From Candidatus Gastranaerophilales bacterium (GTDB lineage Bacteria > Cyanobacteriota > Vampirovibrionia > Gastranaerophilales > JANQFW01): a stretch of DNA of 45,256 nt. The stretch covers positions 1 to 45,256 of the forward strand of contig JANQLL010000074.1 in NCBI GenBank assembly GCA_028280605.1, written 5' to 3'. This document shows positions 42,607 to 45,256 of this stretch, piece by piece. Below the pieces are notes generated by a model. It did not search any database, had not been told where the DNA came from, and saw only the letters and a program-made list of their open reading frames with translations. Both the position numbers and the translations under genes were made by a program. The first letter of the stretch is position 1. Each line of letters starts with the position of its first letter.

Positions 42607-43740
42607 ATGTCAAATACGGATCCGCAAAGTAAATCATTTATTAATTATTCAGAAAAATTTTATAATCTTTTAAATAATTCAATTAAAGATATGGTGCATA
42701 CTGTTATGTTGGTTGACGATGAACCTGATAATATTATGCTTTTAAGAAGAGCACTCAGAAAAACTAAGGGATTGAATATAGTAACTGCAAATGATGGTGA
42801 AGAGGCATTACAAAAAGTTAGAGAGCTAAATGGTCACCTTACCTTAATAGTGAGTGATCAACGAATGCCTAAAATGACCGGCACAGAATTTATGAAAATT
42901 ATAAATAATGAATATCCTAATATAATGAAGATTATAGTAACCGGGTACTCTGATGTAGATGCAATGATTGACGGTGTAAATGACTGTCAGTTAAATTACT
43001 TTTTGATAAAACCTGTTGATGTGGAAGACTTAAAGCTTATAATGAGCGAATGTATCAGTCTATTTGAATTAAAGTTAAGTAAAAATATATTATCTAAAGA
43101 TTTAAAAGAATTATTTTTTACTACGATCAAGTCTATATCGAGTGCTCTGGATGCTAAAGATACTTATACTCACGGTCATTCTCACAGAGTTACACTTTAT
43201 TCTTTGATTTTGGCGCAAGAGTTAGGTGTTGATGAAATTATGATGGAGGAAATTGAAACCGCCGGTCTTCTGCATGATATTGGGAAGATAGGTATATCAG
43301 AGGGCATATTGTGTAAGCCTGGTAAATTGACTGATGAGGAATATGAAACCATAAAAAAACATCCTAGTATCGGTAAAAAGATTTTAATAGGTATTAAGAA
43401 ATTAGATAAAGTTAGGGATTGGATAAGCACTCACCACGAAAGATGGGATGGAAGGGGATATCTTGAAGGCTTAAAAGAGTCAGAAATTCCTTTACCTGCA
43501 AGAATACTTGCTATTGCTGATACTTATGATGCAATGACTTCTAATCGTTCTTATAGAAAAGGATTGCCTCATGAGGTTGCTTCAGAAGAAATTCAAAGAT
43601 GTTCCGGGTCTCAGTTTGACCCTGAGCTGGTTAAAGTATTTATGAAGGTTGAGCATATATTTAAAGAAGCTGTTAAAGATCCGATTGAGTATTATAATAA
43701 ATATAGTGTTTTAAGTAAGTCTATTGAACATAAAGAATAA
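42607..43740 (+). CDS. Response regulator with HD-GYP-like output domain
   Basis: The protein is 377 residues. The receiver domain (about 35-155) has VMLVDDEPDN, the phosphoacceptor Asp in VSDQRMPKMTG, and Lys in FLIKPVD. The output domain (about 185-360) has THGHSHRV, LLHDIGKIGI, KHPSIGKKIL, STHHERWDGRGY and IADTYDAMTSNR. The signature GYP is GYL here, although HD-GK-I and HHER are kept, so c-di-GMP hydrolysis is likely but not certain. It would link a two-component signal to c-di-GMP, and so to swimming or polysaccharide export. No histidine kinase is adjacent. Confidence 0.88.
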   Translation: MSNTDPQSKSFINYSEKFYNLLNNSIKDMVHTVMLVDDEPDNIMLLRRALRKTKGLNIVTANDGEEALQKVRELNGHLTLIVSDQRMPKMTGTEFMKIINNEYPNIMKIIVTGYSDVDAMIDGVNDCQLNYFLIKPVDVEDLKLIMSECISLFELKLSKNILSKDLKELFFTTIKSISSALDAKDTYTHGHSHRVTLYSLILAQELGVDEIMMEEIETAGLLHDIGKIGISEGILCKPGKLTDEEYETIKKHPSIGKKILIGIKKLDKVRDWISTHHERWDGRGYLEGLKESEIPLPARILAIADTYDAMTSNRSYRKGLPHEVASEEIQRCSGSQFDPELVKVFMKVEHIFKEAVKDPIEYYNKYSVLSKSIEHKE

Positions 43741-43794
43741 TAGATAGAGAACCATTTCTTTTCTGATGAATCTATTTAAAAATATTGATATAGC

Positions 43795-44664
43795 TTAAAA
43801 CCTGAATGAATTTTTTATCCACTTTTTAAAGCTGTTTTTTCTTGATGTTTTTGAATTAACTTTATTTTTATCTATAGGTAAAAAATCTACACTTTGCGAT
43901 GGTGCTGTTATATGATTTACTAAGACTTCATTTGTTTTATTTTGATTTGAGTCTTTTTTATTGATTACTAGTATTTTACTCTTTATATTTTTAGTTGGCT
44001 TTTTAACTATTTTTTTATATACGTTAGAAGAGATATTTTTTGATATGTATTTTGAAAAAGATTTTAATTTATAAGATACCGTTACATTTTCTCGTGAATG
44101 AGTTATGGGGAAGTTAAAATTCTCTACCGGGATATATTGAGAGTAAAGCTTCTCCCATAATATTAGACCTGATTGAGGATCGACCAATGTTGCCGTTATG
44201 TAAAGCTTGTAAACCGGTTTAGTTTCTCTGCCTATTGGCACTTTTGCAAAGTATCGGAACTTTTTTTTGAGAAAATAGTTTTGCAGGTCAAAATTGCCTG
44301 ATATTAATAAAATTTTATTAGCCAGTGTTTGTTCTGAGAGGAAAGCGAGAGACTCGTAGTCGAGTTTATAATCTGACTTGTATTCTTTTATTAGTTTGCT
44401 ATGAGTTTGAGCTAATTTTGAATCTCCGGGTAGTCTGTTGATGTATTCGATATCTATTATATTAAGGCCGGGCTTTTTTAATAAGTAGTTACTGATATCG
44501 TAAGAGATAACCTTTAAGATGTTTGGGTATATTGAAGATGCGGAGCCATTTACTTCTTCGTCTATGGGAAAGATAACCAGGCTATTTGTTAATTGATTAG
44601 GCAGTGCAGAGTTGTTAAAAATTAAAATTATGAAAATAAATGGAATAATTAATTTTTTTTTCAT
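43795..44664 (-). CDS. Secreted protein of unknown function, CsgG/TolB-N-like
   Basis: The protein is 289 residues with GGAGGTG before the ATG. A signal peptide (KKKLIIPFIFIILIFNNSA) is clear; no lipobox Cys follows. The body begins NSLVIFPIDEEVNG, then has helices and VDPQSGLILWEKLYSQ, a pattern seen in CsgG/TolB N-terminal-like periplasmic proteins in which a multi-copy surface component is assembled. That match is weak. The C-terminal 80 residues are basic, with many Lys, Asn and Ser, and probably disordered. It is a single-gene unit. Confidence 0.6.
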   Translation of the reverse strand: MKKKLIIPFIFIILIFNNSALPNQLTNSLVIFPIDEEVNGSASSIYPNILKVISYDISNYLLKKPGLNIIDIEYINRLPGDSKLAQTHSKLIKEYKSDYKLDYESLAFLSEQTLANKILLISGNFDLQNYFLKKKFRYFAKVPIGRETKPVYKLYITATLVDPQSGLILWEKLYSQYIPVENFNFPITHSRENVTVSYKLKSFSKYISKNISSNVYKKIVKKPTKNIKSKILVINKKDSNQNKTNEVLVNHITAPSQSVDFLPIDKNKVNSKTSRKNSFKKWIKNSFRF

Positions 44665-44853
44665 AAGACACCTCCAACTTTTATAACCACGCTCTTACCT
44701 GTTTTTACTATATAATATTTTTTTAACAGGTAAAATTTATTGTATAATCTTAAAAGAAATTTTAAAAATTTTTAAACTAAAATTTAATTATTTTAAGTAT
44801 AGCAGTTATAAAAAGAGAAAAAAACAAGCAAAAAATTTAATAAAATAAAATAC

Positions 44854-44882
44854 TTGCGTCAAAAATTTTTCTATGGTATTAA
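44854..44882 (+). promoter_or_regulatory. tRNA promoter
   Basis: TTGCGT (44854-44859), 17 bp and TATTAA (44877-44882) with TGG just before the -10 (extended -10). It predicts a start near 44889, 9 bases before tRNA-Ile. Confidence 0.55.
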
Positions 44883-44897
44883 TATAGTTATTGGTAG

Positions 44898-44971
<74 letters not shown>

Positions 44972-44989
44972 TTTAATAAAACTAAATAC

Positions 44990-45062
44990 GGGGATATAGC
45001 TCAGTTGGTAGAGCGCCTGCCTTGCACGTAGGATGTCAGGAGTTCGAGTCTCCTTATCTCCA
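44990..45062 (+). tRNA. tRNA-Ala (UGC anticodon)
   Basis: Acceptor GGGGATA / TATCTCC includes the G3-U70 pair that marks tRNA-Ala. Anticodon stem CCTGC / GTAGG has loop CTTGCAC with anticodon TGC, and the T-loop is TTCGAGT. CCA is not encoded. It is co-transcribed with tRNA-Ile. Confidence 0.95.
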
Positions 45063-45107
45063 ATTTAAAGTCGCTACCTGTAAGGATTAGCGACTTTAAA
45101 TTTTGAA
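45062..45107 (+). terminator. Terminator after the tRNA pair
   Basis: A 15-bp perfect stem (AATTTAAAGTCGCTA / TAGCGACTTTAAATT) with an 11-base loop, followed by TT and G. It shows the tRNA pair ends here and is not a 16S-23S spacer. Confidence 0.8.
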
Positions 45108-45256
45108 ATAGCTGCGCTTATGGCGGGAATTGCGGAATCGAACCTTAAAAGAGATTCAATTTCAAAAGAAATAGTCGGATTCTTTAAGGTAAATTTCCAG
45201 TAATTCTTAGATTGAATTTTTCGTGACCACTTGGGACCATTACTGTAAAGATGACC
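45074..45256 (-). CDS. Possible 3' end of a gene entering from the right edge
   Basis: On the minus strand one frame is open for 60 codons from the right edge to a TAG at 45074-45076. Its translation includes GHLYSNGPKWSRKIQ and ends SKFKVANPYR. The stop lies inside the tRNA terminator stem. The opposite strand has a 27-codon frame (MAGIAESNLKRDSISKE...). Neither is recognised. A T-arm-like GGTTCGATTCC on the minus strand near 45133-45143 hints at a tRNA-linked insertion scar, but it does not fold into a T-arm. Confidence 0.25.
   Translation of the reverse strand, partial: GHLYSNGPKWSRKIQSKNYWKFTLKNPTISFEIESLLRFDSAIPAISAAISKFKVANPYR

Overview
The window reads as chromosomal DNA of an AT-rich, diderm, motile bacterium. 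A Wza-type exporter implies an outer membrane; flagellin and CheR imply swimming and chemotaxis. Coding density is high, strands are mixed, and GTG and TTG starts are common. The gene mix (archaeal-type glutamate synthase, futalosine-pathway genes, bacterial glycerol-1-phosphate dehydrogenase, several HD-domain proteins) would fit a non-photosynthetic cyanobacterial relative (Vampirovibrionia/Melainabacteria). That placement is an inference from overall resemblance, since no rRNA or marker gene is present.

Layout. 1-6566, minus strand: the start of a cut-off gene, an EF-hand protein coupled to a TPR/M10-like zinc metalloprotease, a glycerol-1-phosphate dehydrogenase with an HAD phosphatase, and a two-gene ATPase + RloB module that looks like an AbiL/RloAB-type anti-phage system. 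6832-12135: a promoter, three genes for an archaeal-type glutamate synthase with many Fe-S motifs, and a terminator. 12143-15847: mqnA overlapping an aminodeoxyfutalosine-deaminase-like gene (futalosine route to menaquinone), and a divergent AMP-forming acyl ligase. 15844-20424, minus strand: a sulfate assimilation block, Rrf2 regulator > TauE/SafE permease > cysC > cysD > cysN. The CysN tail is a degenerate APS kinase. The Rrf2 gene and cysC have near-identical promoters (TAGACA, 17 bp, TAATAT).

20646-26890: a polysaccharide export block (initiating sugar transferase, Wza-like exporter, Wzc-like copolymerase with a damaged Walker A, Wzx-like flippase, a small TPR-like protein). 26894-27624: a MntA-HepT toxin-antitoxin pair with both diagnostic motifs. 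27763-28789: flagellin with its terminator, a leader hairpin and a sigma-28-like promoter.

28919-33355 is the most unusual part. An HD phosphohydrolase and an unrecognised helical protein share a C-terminal module of about 40 residues that is also similar in DNA sequence. A YwgA-like protein lies convergent between them, and a GC-rich structured segment lies on the left. 33418-34889: a structured leader, a near-consensus promoter, a DtxR-family regulator, a 72-residue protein resembling that regulator's dimerisation domain, and a DUF2023 protein, which together look like an iron-response operon.

34969-45256: 4-alpha-glucanotransferase, CheR, two small unknown proteins, a membrane-anchored HD protein, ManC, a PPC/DUF296 protein, a response regulator with an HD-GYP-like domain, a secreted unknown protein, and tRNA-Ile(GAU) and tRNA-Ala(UGC) closed by a terminator. 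The right edge may hold the end of another gene. No CRISPR array, complete insertion sequence or rRNA was seen.
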